NCBI GenBank assembly: GCA_015067375.1
Contig: SVMQ01000068.1
Location: 1-9,295, forward strand
DNA: 9,295 nucleotides
Source of the DNA: Oscillospiraceae bacterium
GTDB taxonomy: Bacteria > Bacillota > Clostridia > Oscillospirales > Ruminococcaceae
Direction: 5' to 3'
Shown: one piece after another, positions 1 through 6,250 of the stretch
Layout: every line of letters begins with the position of its first letter
Position numbering within the stretch: position 1 is the first letter of the stretch
Notes under the pieces: generated by a model
What the model was told of the DNA's origin: nothing
The model's database searches: none
What the model saw: the letters and a program-made list of their open reading frames with translations, nothing else
Translations under genes and position numbers: made by a program

Positions 1-324
1 AAGGATGTTATACTCAAAATCGAGGTCGAGGGCGCAATGAACATCAGAAAGCTGTTTCCTGACTGCTGCCTTGTATTTATACTCCCTCCCTCCATGCAGG
101 AGCTTGAGCGCCGCCTTAGAAAACGCGGCACTGAGGACGAGCCTACCATACTCCGCCGCACCGCACAGGCGCGCGAGGAGATCGACATTGCAGTAAACTA
201 CGACTACTTCGTGGTAAACGACGCACTGGAGGATGCTGTGCAGGATCTTATCGCGGTCATCCGCGCCGAGAAGTGCCGCAAGGGCAGATGTCTTGACCTA
301 CTTAAGCAGATAAAGGGTGAATGA
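1..324 (+). CDS. gmk: Guanylate kinase, C-terminal part (5' end outside window)
   Basis: Cytosolic nucleotide kinase that phosphorylates GMP (and dGMP) to GDP with ATP, feeding GTP and (p)ppGpp pools. The frame is open from base 1 and gives about 107 residues of a protein usually near 200, so the N-terminal P-loop lies upstream of the window. Visible family signatures are the IEVEGA segment (GMP-binding region), the ILPPSMQELERRL strand and helix, the lid-region RKRGTEDEPTILRR with its conserved arginines, and the YDYFVVND segment near the C-terminus. An internal ATG at 37 is not a plausible start because the homology continues upstream of it. The stop at 322-324 lies 6 nt before priA, whose Shine-Dalgarno falls inside the last codons of this gene, so the two are probably co-transcribed. 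Identification is firm; only completeness is unknown. Confidence 0.95.
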   Translation, partial: KDVILKIEVEGAMNIRKLFPDCCLVFILPPSMQELERRLRKRGTEDEPTILRRTAQAREEIDIAVNYDYFVVNDALEDAVQDLIAVIRAEKCRKGRCLDLLKQIKGE

Positions 325-330
325 TTCCTG

Positions 331-2754
331 ATGCAAGCAAATATCGCGCTGGTGGCTGTGGAGAACACCTCCTACAGCTTTGACACGCTGTACAGCTATC
401 TGATACCCGTGGCGCTACGCGGCATCCTGTGTGCAGGAATGAGAGTTGCAGTGCCGTTCGGCAGGGGCAACAAAAGTCGCATCGGATTGGTGTTTGAAGT
501 CACCTCAGGTGAACCAGCAAAGCTGAAAGAGCTTATGTACGCAGTGGATGACGAACCATGTATCTCAGAGGAGCTGATAAGGCTGTGCCGCTGGCTGAGG
601 GATACGACCTTCTGCACTTATTTCGACGCGTTCAGGGCGATACTCCCGCCTGGACTTAGCTTTTCTCTGAAAACGCACTATTGCGTAAACTCAGGATTCA
701 GCGGCGAGCTGTCAGATAAGGAGCGTGCCTTATTCGATATGCTCTCACAGGCGGATGACGGCATCTCACGCGACGCGGCGATATCCTCATGCGGTGATGG
801 CGGCAGGCTGCTTAAAGCGCTACTTGAAAAGGGTGCTGTCACCGAAAACGAGGAGCTGAAACGCCGTGTCGGCGACGAAACGACAAGGCTGGTGCGCATT
901 ACTGAAACGGACGAGCCACTGAAGCTTACACCGAAGCAGAAAAAAGTATTGGAATTTGTCGCGGACAGCGAGACCGTGTCCGTAAAAGAAGTCTGCTACG
1001 CCTGCTGCGTTACCGAGGCAGTGATAAAGCGGCTGGTAGAAAAAGGCGCGCTTGAGCTGTACGAGCAGACGGTATTCCGCACCGAGCCTACCGAGGACGC
1101 GACTGAAAGCCCCTCTGATATAGTATTTTCCGACAAGCAGCAGACAGTGTTCGACGGTCTGCTTACGCTGATGAATGACCCCGACCCCAAATGCGCGCTG
1201 CTGCGTGGTATCACGGGCAGTGGCAAGACCTCGATATTCATACGGCTGATAGACGAAGCGCTGAAAGCAGGAAAAACCGCAATGATGCTGGTGCCTGAGA
1301 TTTCTCTGACTCCACAGATGGTGGGAAAGTTCCGCAGACTGTTCGGTGGGGATGTTGCGGTGCTTCACAGCAGCCTTTCACTTGGCGAGCGCGCAGACGA
1401 ATATCGTCGCATAAAAAGCGGAAAGGCGCGTATAGTCATCGGCACGCGCAGCGCGGTCTTTGCACCTGTGCAGAATTTAGGCATAATCGTCATAGACGAA
1501 GAGGGAGAAAGCACCTATAAATCCGAAAACGCTCCGCGCTACCATGCGCGCGAGGTCGCAAAGCAGCGCTGTTTTGCTCATGATGCGTTCCTGCTGCTGG
1601 CATCGGCTACTCCATCACTGGAGAGCTACTACCACGCGAAAAGCGGACGGTACAGCCTGTTTGAGCTTAACGAGCGCTATAGCACCGCGGTGCTTCCCGA
1701 TGTGTATATAGTTGACATGAAGACCGAGCAGCAGAACGGCAATCATTCCGCTTTCAGCATGGCGCTGCTTGACGAGATACAGGAAAACCTAGACCGCGGC
1801 GAGCAGTCGATACTGCTGCTCAACCGCCGTGGTTATCATACAAGCGTGCGCTGCGCTTCCTGCGGCGCTGCAAGCGAGTGTCCGAACTGCGCTGTCCCCC
1901 TCACCTATCACAAGGCAAACGGCAGCGTTATATGCCACTACTGCGGTTTTTCACAGCGACTGTCGAACATCTGCAGCAAATGCGGCAGCAAGTTCATCAG
2001 CATGAAAGGCACAGGCACACAGCGCGTTGAGGACGAGCTGCAGGAGATATTTCCGCGAGCGCGTATATTACGCATGGACGCCGACACCACCTCCACTAAG
2101 CACGCTTTCGAGAATAAGTTCAGAGCATTTGCAAACGGCGACTATGACATCATTGTCGGTACTCAGATGATAGCCAAAGGACTGGATTTCCCGAATGTAA
2201 CGCTGGTTGGTGTGCTTAAGACCGACAATTCCCTGTTTGCAGGAGATTTCAAGGCTTATGAACGCACATTCTCCCTCGTTACACAGGTAGTGGGACGCTC
2301 GGGGCGCGGTGGAAAGAAAGGACGCGCGATGCTGCAGACTTTCTCGCCGGAGCATTATGTACTGAACCTCGCGGCACGGCAGGATTACCCTCAGTTCTAC
2401 GAGGAGGAGATAAAGCTGCGTCAGGCTATGCTTTATCCGCCATTCTGCGATATCGTTTCAGTGACATTCTCCTCGCTGTCCGACTACGGCTGCGAGAACG
2501 CTGCAAGGCGGTTTGCACAGATACTCACCGAGCAGCACAAGGCGCTGCCTAAGGAGATACCACTGAGAGTTCTCGGACCTGCAAAATGCGCCGCTGCAAA
2601 GATAAACGGCAGATTCCGCTACAGGCTGATAATAAAATGCATAAGCAGCAGCACTTTGCGGCAGCTTATCGAAACAACACTAAAGACCGCAGGCACTGAC
2701 GAGGCATTCCGCAACGTCGGCTTCTTCGCGGATATGAACGGCGAAACGCTGTAA
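331..2754 (+). CDS. priA: Primosomal replication restart helicase PriA
   Basis: Superfamily 2 3'-to-5' DNA helicase that recognises stalled forks and D-loops and reloads the replicative helicase. The length of 807 residues is normal for Firmicutes PriA. Order seen: N-terminal DNA-binding region (about 1-110), winged-helix-like region, then the helicase core with Walker A GITGSGKT (293-300), motif II DEEG (389-392), SATPS (motif III), a zinc module of four CxxC pairs (C508/C511, C517/C520, C535/C538, C548/C551), motif V GTQMIAKG (610-617) and motif VI QVVGRSGRG (652-660). The fourth motif II residue is Gly, where characterised PriA proteins have His (DEEH). The ATG has a purine-rich site AAAGGGTGA at 312-320, within the end of gmk, 10 nt upstream. 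rpoZ and coaBC, which often separate gmk from priA in Firmicutes, are absent here. Nothing suggests a frameshift or truncation. Confidence 0.97.
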   Translation: MQANIALVAVENTSYSFDTLYSYLIPVALRGILCAGMRVAVPFGRGNKSRIGLVFEVTSGEPAKLKELMYAVDDEPCISEELIRLCRWLRDTTFCTYFDAFRAILPPGLSFSLKTHYCVNSGFSGELSDKERALFDMLSQADDGISRDAAISSCGDGGRLLKALLEKGAVTENEELKRRVGDETTRLVRITETDEPLKLTPKQKKVLEFVADSETVSVKEVCYACCVTEAVIKRLVEKGALELYEQTVFRTEPTEDATESPSDIVFSDKQQTVFDGLLTLMNDPDPKCALLRGITGSGKTSIFIRLIDEALKAGKTAMMLVPEISLTPQMVGKFRRLFGGDVAVLHSSLSLGERADEYRRIKSGKARIVIGTRSAVFAPVQNLGIIVIDEEGESTYKSENAPRYHAREVAKQRCFAHDAFLLLASATPSLESYYHAKSGRYSLFELNERYSTAVLPDVYIVDMKTEQQNGNHSAFSMALLDEIQENLDRGEQSILLLNRRGYHTSVRCASCGAASECPNCAVPLTYHKANGSVICHYCGFSQRLSNICSKCGSKFISMKGTGTQRVEDELQEIFPRARILRMDADTTSTKHAFENKFRAFANGDYDIIVGTQMIAKGLDFPNVTLVGVLKTDNSLFAGDFKAYERTFSLVTQVVGRSGRGGKKGRAMLQTFSPEHYVLNLAARQDYPQFYEEEIKLRQAMLYPPFCDIVSVTFSSLSDYGCENAARRFAQILTEQHKALPKEIPLRVLGPAKCAAAKINGRFRYRLIIKCISSSTLRQLIETTLKTAGTDEAFRNVGFFADMNGETL

Positions 2755-2785
2755 CATAAGATCATCTCCGAAAAACGGGACACGA

Positions 2786-2832
2786 GCAGGATTTCACCCG
2801 TGAGCAAATGGTACAACGAGTAGAAATCCTGC
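2786..2832. repeat. Perfect 10-bp inverted repeat (possible RNA hairpin) after priA
   Basis: The left arm GCAGGATTTC (2786-2795) is the exact reverse complement of the right arm GAAATCCTGC (2823-2832), with a 27-nt loop. A second short pairing, ACGGG (2775-2779) with CCCGT (2797-2801), overlaps the first arm, so the two could compete or form a pseudoknot. No T-run directly follows the stem (only TTTT at 2844-2847, 11 nt beyond it), so it does not look like an intrinsic terminator. It sits in the only long intergenic gap of the window, upstream of def1, and does not cover the def1 ribosome binding site. The role is unknown: leader structure, processing site or dispersed intergenic repeat. Confidence 0.5.
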
Positions 2833-2849
2833 CGCGAGGGATGTTTTGA
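2808..2849 (+). other. 13-codon mini-ORF at the end of a start-less open frame
   Basis: From an ATG at 2808 the frame reads MVQRVEILPRGMF and stops at 2847-2849, just before def1. The same frame stays open back to a stop at 2757-2759 and reads protein-like (for example HEQDFTREQ directly before the ATG), but no ATG, GTG or TTG start lies in that upstream part. The ribosome binding site is weak (GTGAG at 2801-2804 region). The right arm of the inverted repeat lies inside it. It could be a leader peptide, the remnant tail of a lost gene, or chance. I do not recognise the peptide. Confidence 0.25.
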
Positions 2850-2864
2850 GAGATGACTATGAAG

Positions 2865-2870
2865 AAAGGA
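2865..2870 (+). promoter_or_regulatory. Ribosome binding site that fixes the def1 start
   Basis: AAAGGA ends 6 nt before the ATG at 2877. Earlier in-frame ATGs at 2853 and 2859 lie before this site and would add eight residues with no counterpart in the paralogue at 4047, so 2877 is preferred. Confidence 0.8.
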
Positions 2871-2876
2871 CTAGCT

Positions 2877-3332
2877 ATGGCATTAAGAGAGATAGTAAAA
2901 TACGGAGATGATATACTCCGCAAAAAATGCAGACCCGTCACCGCTTTCGACGAAAAGCTGTGGACGCTGCTGGATGATATGAAAGAAACTATGGAGGATG
3001 CAAAGGGCGCAGGCCTTGCTGCTCCTCAGGTTGGTATACTCCGCCGCGTTTGCGTTATAAACGTACACGACGAGCATGGCACGATAGAACTTGTTAACCC
3101 CGAGATAATCGCGACCGAGGGCGCCCAGACAGGCGGCGAGGGATGTCTTTCTCTCCCCGGCGAATGGCACGAGGTAGAGCGCCCTGTCAGAGCAACGGTA
3201 AAGGCACAGGACAGAAACGGCAAGGAATTCACGATAACAGGCGAGGGGCTGCTTGCGCGCGCACTCTGCCACGAAACAGACCATCTGGACGGCGTGCTTT
3301 TTATTGACAAGATGAAGAAAGAGGAGCTTTGA
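2877..3332 (+). CDS. def: Peptide deformylase, copy 1
   Basis: Metalloenzyme that removes the N-formyl group from the initiator methionine of nascent proteins at the ribosome exit. The 151-residue product has all three deformylase motifs: GAGLAAPQ (44-51), EGCLS (88-92) and HETDH (132-136). Cys90, His132 and His136 are the expected metal ligands and Glu133 the catalytic residue. The start at 2877 is chosen over an in-frame ATG at 2853 because a good AAAGGA lies 6 nt upstream and because MALREIVKYGDD then aligns with the start of copy 2 (MAQREIVRFGDE). The two copies align without gaps over about 145 residues, with about 60 percent identity counted by hand. The stop codon directly abuts the TTG start of the HD gene. 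It follows priA after a gap of 122 nt. Both copies look catalytically intact. Confidence 0.95.
   Translation: MALREIVKYGDDILRKKCRPVTAFDEKLWTLLDDMKETMEDAKGAGLAAPQVGILRRVCVINVHDEHGTIELVNPEIIATEGAQTGGEGCLSLPGEWHEVERPVRATVKAQDRNGKEFTITGEGLLARALCHETDHLDGVLFIDKMKKEEL
3321..3326 (+). promoter_or_regulatory. Ribosome binding site supporting the TTG start of the HD gene
   Basis: GAGGAG at 3321-3326 lies inside the last codons of def1 and 6 nt before TTG at 3333. It decides the start: the first in-frame ATG (3369) has no comparable site. The arrangement suggests translational coupling with def1. Confidence 0.75.
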
Positions 3333-4010
3333 TTGACGCGCGAAAACTACGCTCTTATCGAGGAGTATATGAAAAGCTGCATGGCTGACAGCGCACACGA
3401 CAGAGAACACGTCCGTCGCGTGCTGTACAATGCGCTTGAAATAGCAACTGACATGAACGACGTTGACTATGACGTGCTTATCGCGGCGTGTCTGCTGCAC
3501 GATATCGCAAGGAGAGAGCAGCAGCTTGACCCCTCGATATGCCATGCACAGGCAGGCGCGGAAAAGGCTTATGTATTCCTCGCAGAAAACAGCTTTGACG
3601 AAGCCTTTGCTCAGCAGGTCAGGCATTGCATAAAAACACATCGTTACAGAAAAAGTACACCGCCGCAGAGCATCGAAGCAAAAATACTGTTCGATGCGGA
3701 TAAGCTTGATGCAGTCGGCGCGACGGGTATCGCAAGGACGCTGATGTACAAAGGCGCGGTCAGCGAGCCTCTGTACAGCCTGCTCGATGACGGCTCGGTG
3801 TCTGACGGAAACGGCGATGAATCTCCGTCTTTTTTTCAGGAATACATATTCAAGCTTCAGGATCTGTACGATAATTTTTACACAGAAAAAGGCAGGGCGC
3901 TGGCTCTTGAAAGGCAGACAGCGGCTAAGGAATTCTACAGCCGCCTTTACAACGAGGTAAGCGCATCCAATAACAGCGGCAGAGCATTACTCGATACGCT
4001 GCTGAAATAA
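3333..4010 (+). CDS. HD-domain phosphohydrolase of the YedJ-like type
   Basis: Predicted soluble metal-dependent phosphohydrolase of 225 residues; the substrate is unknown. The HD superfamily pattern is visible: His26 in HDREHVRRV, the doublet His56-Asp57 in LLHDIA, and Asp121 or Asp123 in DADKLDAVGATGIAR. The last segment is typical of the uncharacterised YedJ-like HD proteins rather than of RelA/SpoT or cyclic-di-nucleotide enzymes. Translation is taken from TTG at 3333, immediately after the def1 stop, because GAGGAG is correctly spaced there. Starting at the ATG at 3369 would still keep all the metal-binding residues. It sits between two deformylase genes, an arrangement I do not recognise as standard. 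Neighbourhood alone does not show a role in translation; the enzyme could equally be a nucleotide or sugar-phosphate house-cleaning hydrolase. The family assignment is solid; the function is open. Confidence 0.85.
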   Translation: MTRENYALIEEYMKSCMADSAHDREHVRRVLYNALEIATDMNDVDYDVLIAACLLHDIARREQQLDPSICHAQAGAEKAYVFLAENSFDEAFAQQVRHCIKTHRYRKSTPPQSIEAKILFDADKLDAVGATGIARTLMYKGAVSEPLYSLLDDGSVSDGNGDESPSFFQEYIFKLQDLYDNFYTEKGRALALERQTAAKEFYSRLYNEVSASNNSGRALLDTLLK

Positions 4011-4046
4011 ACGGTAAATTTTGAGTTCATCGAAAGGGAATTAACA

Positions 4047-4511
4047 ATGGCACAGCGTGAAATAGTAAGATTCGGAGATGAAACGCTCCGCAAGAAATGC
4101 AGCGAGGTAACGAAGTTTGACGAAACTCTCTGGTCGCTGCTGGACGATATGTACGATACGATGATGGAAAACAACGGCGTGGGACTTGCCGCACCTCAGG
4201 TGGGCGAGCTTTTACGCGTCGTAGTTATAGATGTCGATGACGACAACGGCAGGATAGAGCTTATAAATCCTGTGATAACAATGATGCGCGGAAAGCAGAC
4301 GGATAGCGAGGGCTGCCTGTCGCATCCCGGAAAGTACGGCTATGTAAAGCGCCCCGCAAAGGTGAGAGTTAAGGCGCTCAACCGCTATGGCAAGCCTGTT
4401 GAATACACAGGCACAGGACTTCTGGCGCGAGCATTCTGCCACGAGATAGACCACCTCAACGGCATACTTTTTGCCGACAAGGTGATAGAGTGGATAGAGG
4501 AGGAGAATTGA
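4047..4511 (+). CDS. def: Peptide deformylase, copy 2
   Basis: Second deformylase of 154 residues, with the same reaction as copy 1: removal of formyl from N-formylmethionyl peptides. Motifs are GVGLAAPQ (44-51), EGCLS (88-92) and HEIDH (132-136); Cys90, His132 and His136 are the metal ligands and Glu133 is catalytic. The residue after EGCLS is His93, where copy 1 has Leu and most deformylases have a hydrophobic residue. The C-terminus extends slightly beyond copy 1 with an acidic tail (EWIEEEN). AAAGGG at 4033-4038 lies 8 nt before the ATG. The 36-nt gap after the HD gene shows no terminator. Only 1 nt separates its stop from fmt, and this def-fmt pairing is the conserved bacterial order, so this copy may be the ancestral one and copy 1 the added one. 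That direction is an inference. Confidence 0.95.
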   Translation: MAQREIVRFGDETLRKKCSEVTKFDETLWSLLDDMYDTMMENNGVGLAAPQVGELLRVVVIDVDDDNGRIELINPVITMMRGKQTDSEGCLSHPGKYGYVKRPAKVRVKALNRYGKPVEYTGTGLLARAFCHEIDHLNGILFADKVIEWIEEEN

Positions 4512-4512
4512 T

Positions 4513-5445
4513 ATGAAGATAGTTTTCATGGGCACTCCCGTATTCTCCCTCGCCTGCCTTGAATCGCTGATAGAAGCAGGACACGAGGTCGCTGCGGTAT
4601 TCACACAGCCCGACAAGCCGAAAAACCGCGGCAAGCAGATAATGATGACCCCCGTAAAGGAATGTGCGCTGAAGCACGATATCCCCGTGTATCAGCCGCT
4701 CAGCCTCAGAAAGGGCGAGGATGCGGAAAGCTCCATGGCGGTGCTGCGCGAGATAGCGCCCGATTGCATCGTTGTTGTTGCTTACGGTCAGATACTTCCA
4801 AAAGAGGTGCTCGACCTGCCGAAGTACGGCTGCATAAACGTACACGCTTCCCTGCTGCCGATGTATCGCGGCGCGGCGCCCATTCAGAGAGTTATCCAGA
4901 ATGGCGAAACAGTCAGCGGCGTTACCACAATGTACATGGCGGAGGGCCTTGATACGGGCGATATGATACTTAAAGAAGAAGTCGCTATCCCCGATAATAT
5001 GACAGGCGCTCAGCTTCATGACGCGCTGTCCGAGTGCGGCGCGGCACTCATCGTAAAGACGCTTGCGGCACTTGCTGACGGCACTGCGGTAAGGACACCG
5101 CAGGAGGGCGACACCTGCTACGCCTCCATGATAAGCAAGGAGGAGCTGAAGATAGACTTCACCAAGCCTGCAAAGCAGGTATATGACTTCATCCGCGCAA
5201 TGTCTGACGCTCCCTGTGCATACACTATGCTTGACGGCAAGCGCATGAAGGTCTATATGTCAAGCCTCGTTGAGGGAGTGGATGCACCTGCAGGAAGCAT
5301 AGCGGATGCAGAAAAGTTCATAGTTGCCTGCGGCGACGGTAACGGCGTTGCTTTTACCGAGATACAGCCTGAGGGCGGAAAAAGGATGGAAACATCGGCT
5401 TATCTGAGAGGCAAAAAGCTCGAAAAGGGTGCGCTTCTCGGTTGA
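4513..5445 (+). CDS. fmt: Methionyl-tRNA formyltransferase
   Basis: Transfers a formyl group from 10-formyltetrahydrofolate to methionyl-initiator tRNA, the step undone later by the two deformylases just upstream. The 310 residues are the usual length. The N-terminal Rossmann-like catalytic domain begins MKIVFMGTPVFS; the catalytic triad is Asn109 and His111 in NVHASLLPMYRGAAPIQ and Asp147 in EGLDTGD. The C-terminal OB-fold tRNA-binding domain ends with the conserved QPEGGKRM (285-292) and YLRGKK segments. The ATG at 4513 has AGGAG at 4501-4505, 7 nt upstream and within the end of def copy 2, so the two are very likely translationally coupled. No missing residue or frameshift is seen. Confidence 0.97.
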   Translation: MKIVFMGTPVFSLACLESLIEAGHEVAAVFTQPDKPKNRGKQIMMTPVKECALKHDIPVYQPLSLRKGEDAESSMAVLREIAPDCIVVVAYGQILPKEVLDLPKYGCINVHASLLPMYRGAAPIQRVIQNGETVSGVTTMYMAEGLDTGDMILKEEVAIPDNMTGAQLHDALSECGAALIVKTLAALADGTAVRTPQEGDTCYASMISKEELKIDFTKPAKQVYDFIRAMSDAPCAYTMLDGKRMKVYMSSLVEGVDAPAGSIADAEKFIVACGDGNGVAFTEIQPEGGKRMETSAYLRGKKLEKGALLG

Positions 5446-5461
5446 ATGAAAGGATGATATC

Positions 5462-6214
5462 ATGTCACAGTCACTTTTACTGATTGCAGCACGCGGCGGT
5501 GCTGAGCGCGGCGGCGACCTCGGAAGATTTCTCGGCGACCATTATATGCTGACTTATATCCTCTGCCTTGCGGCATTCGTTTTTGCGCTGATATGCTCTG
5601 CAAGAGTTAAGACCACCTATGCAAAATACAGCAAGGTAAACAGCAGAAAGTATCTTCAGGCCTATCAGGTAGCACGTCAGATACTGGATAACAACGGTCT
5701 TTATGATGTTTCTATAGTCCATATCAGCGGTCACCTGACGGACAACTTCAATCCCAAAACAAAGGTAGTATCCCTGTCTGACAGCGTGTACAACAGCAGC
5801 TCGCTTGCAGCCATCGGAGTTGCGGCGCATGAATGCGGCCACGCTATACAGCACGCTAAGGGTTATACTCCCATCAAGATACGCAGTGCATTCGTGCCGC
5901 TCGCAAACCTCGGCAACTTTGCATACATCTATGTATTTTTGCTGGGACTCCTCTTCAACAACGACCTGCTGGTGAATGTCGGCATCGTGCTGTTTGCCTT
6001 TGTCGTTATATTCCAGCTGGTAACGCTGCCTGTTGAATTCAATGCAAGCTCCCGTGCCATGAAAACGCTCGAGAGCCAGCTGATACTGGAGCGCGACGAG
6101 CTTCCTGCTGCCAAAAAGACGCTCTCCGCTGCCGCTATGACCTATGTAGCAAGCCTTGCGGTGTCCATAACGCAGCTGCTCAGACTTATTGCAAGAGCAA
6201 ACAGAAGAAGATAA
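5462..6214 (+). CDS. yugP: Membrane zinc metallopeptidase, YugP family
   Basis: Predicted integral membrane zinc peptidase (Zn_peptidase_2 family) with unknown substrate. The 250 residues carry HECGH at 123-127 (ligands His123 and His127, catalytic Glu124). LPVEFNASSRA follows, and its Glu192 is the likely third zinc ligand. Four hydrophobic segments are visible at about 29-45, 145-165, 168-190 and 223-243. The segment ARVKTTYAKYSKV after the first helix is typical of the family. The start at 5462 is supported by AAAGGA at 5449-5454. It gives a Gly/Arg-rich N-terminus of about 25 residues ahead of the first membrane segment, somewhat longer than I expect for this family; Met29 is the alternative but lacks a binding site. 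It lies 16 nt after fmt. YugP is often found in this Firmicutes cluster, though its link to translation is unproven. Confidence 0.92.
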   Translation: MSQSLLLIAARGGAERGGDLGRFLGDHYMLTYILCLAAFVFALICSARVKTTYAKYSKVNSRKYLQAYQVARQILDNNGLYDVSIVHISGHLTDNFNPKTKVVSLSDSVYNSSSLAAIGVAAHECGHAIQHAKGYTPIKIRSAFVPLANLGNFAYIYVFLLGLLFNNDLLVNVGIVLFAFVVIFQLVTLPVEFNASSRAMKTLESQLILERDELPAAKKTLSAAAMTYVASLAVSITQLLRLIARANRRR

Positions 6215-6250
6215 GCGTTACAACTGAACATCGAAAGGAAAACTGACACA

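Noticed and set aside
820..1368. Minus-strand open frame of 182 codons inside priA
   Set aside because: It is a shadow of the PriA reading frame, with a low-complexity, non-protein-like composition and no family signature.
2786..2849. Intrinsic terminator after priA
   Set aside because: The stem is perfect, but the 27-nt loop is long and no T-tract immediately follows; TTTT appears only 11 nt past the stem.
2853..2876. Earlier ATG start for def1 at 2853
   Set aside because: It would add MTMKKGLA, which has no counterpart in the paralogue, and the AAAGGA site lies downstream of it, correctly spaced for 2877.
2883..3641. Long open frame of 252 codons on the minus strand across def1 and the HD gene
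   Set aside because: It lies wholly antisense to two well-identified genes, has no recognisable domain and no suitable binding site, and is explained by the codon bias of the sense strand.
4456..5019. Minus-strand open frame of 187 codons over def2 and fmt
   Set aside because: It is antisense to firmly identified catalytic regions and no motif is visible.
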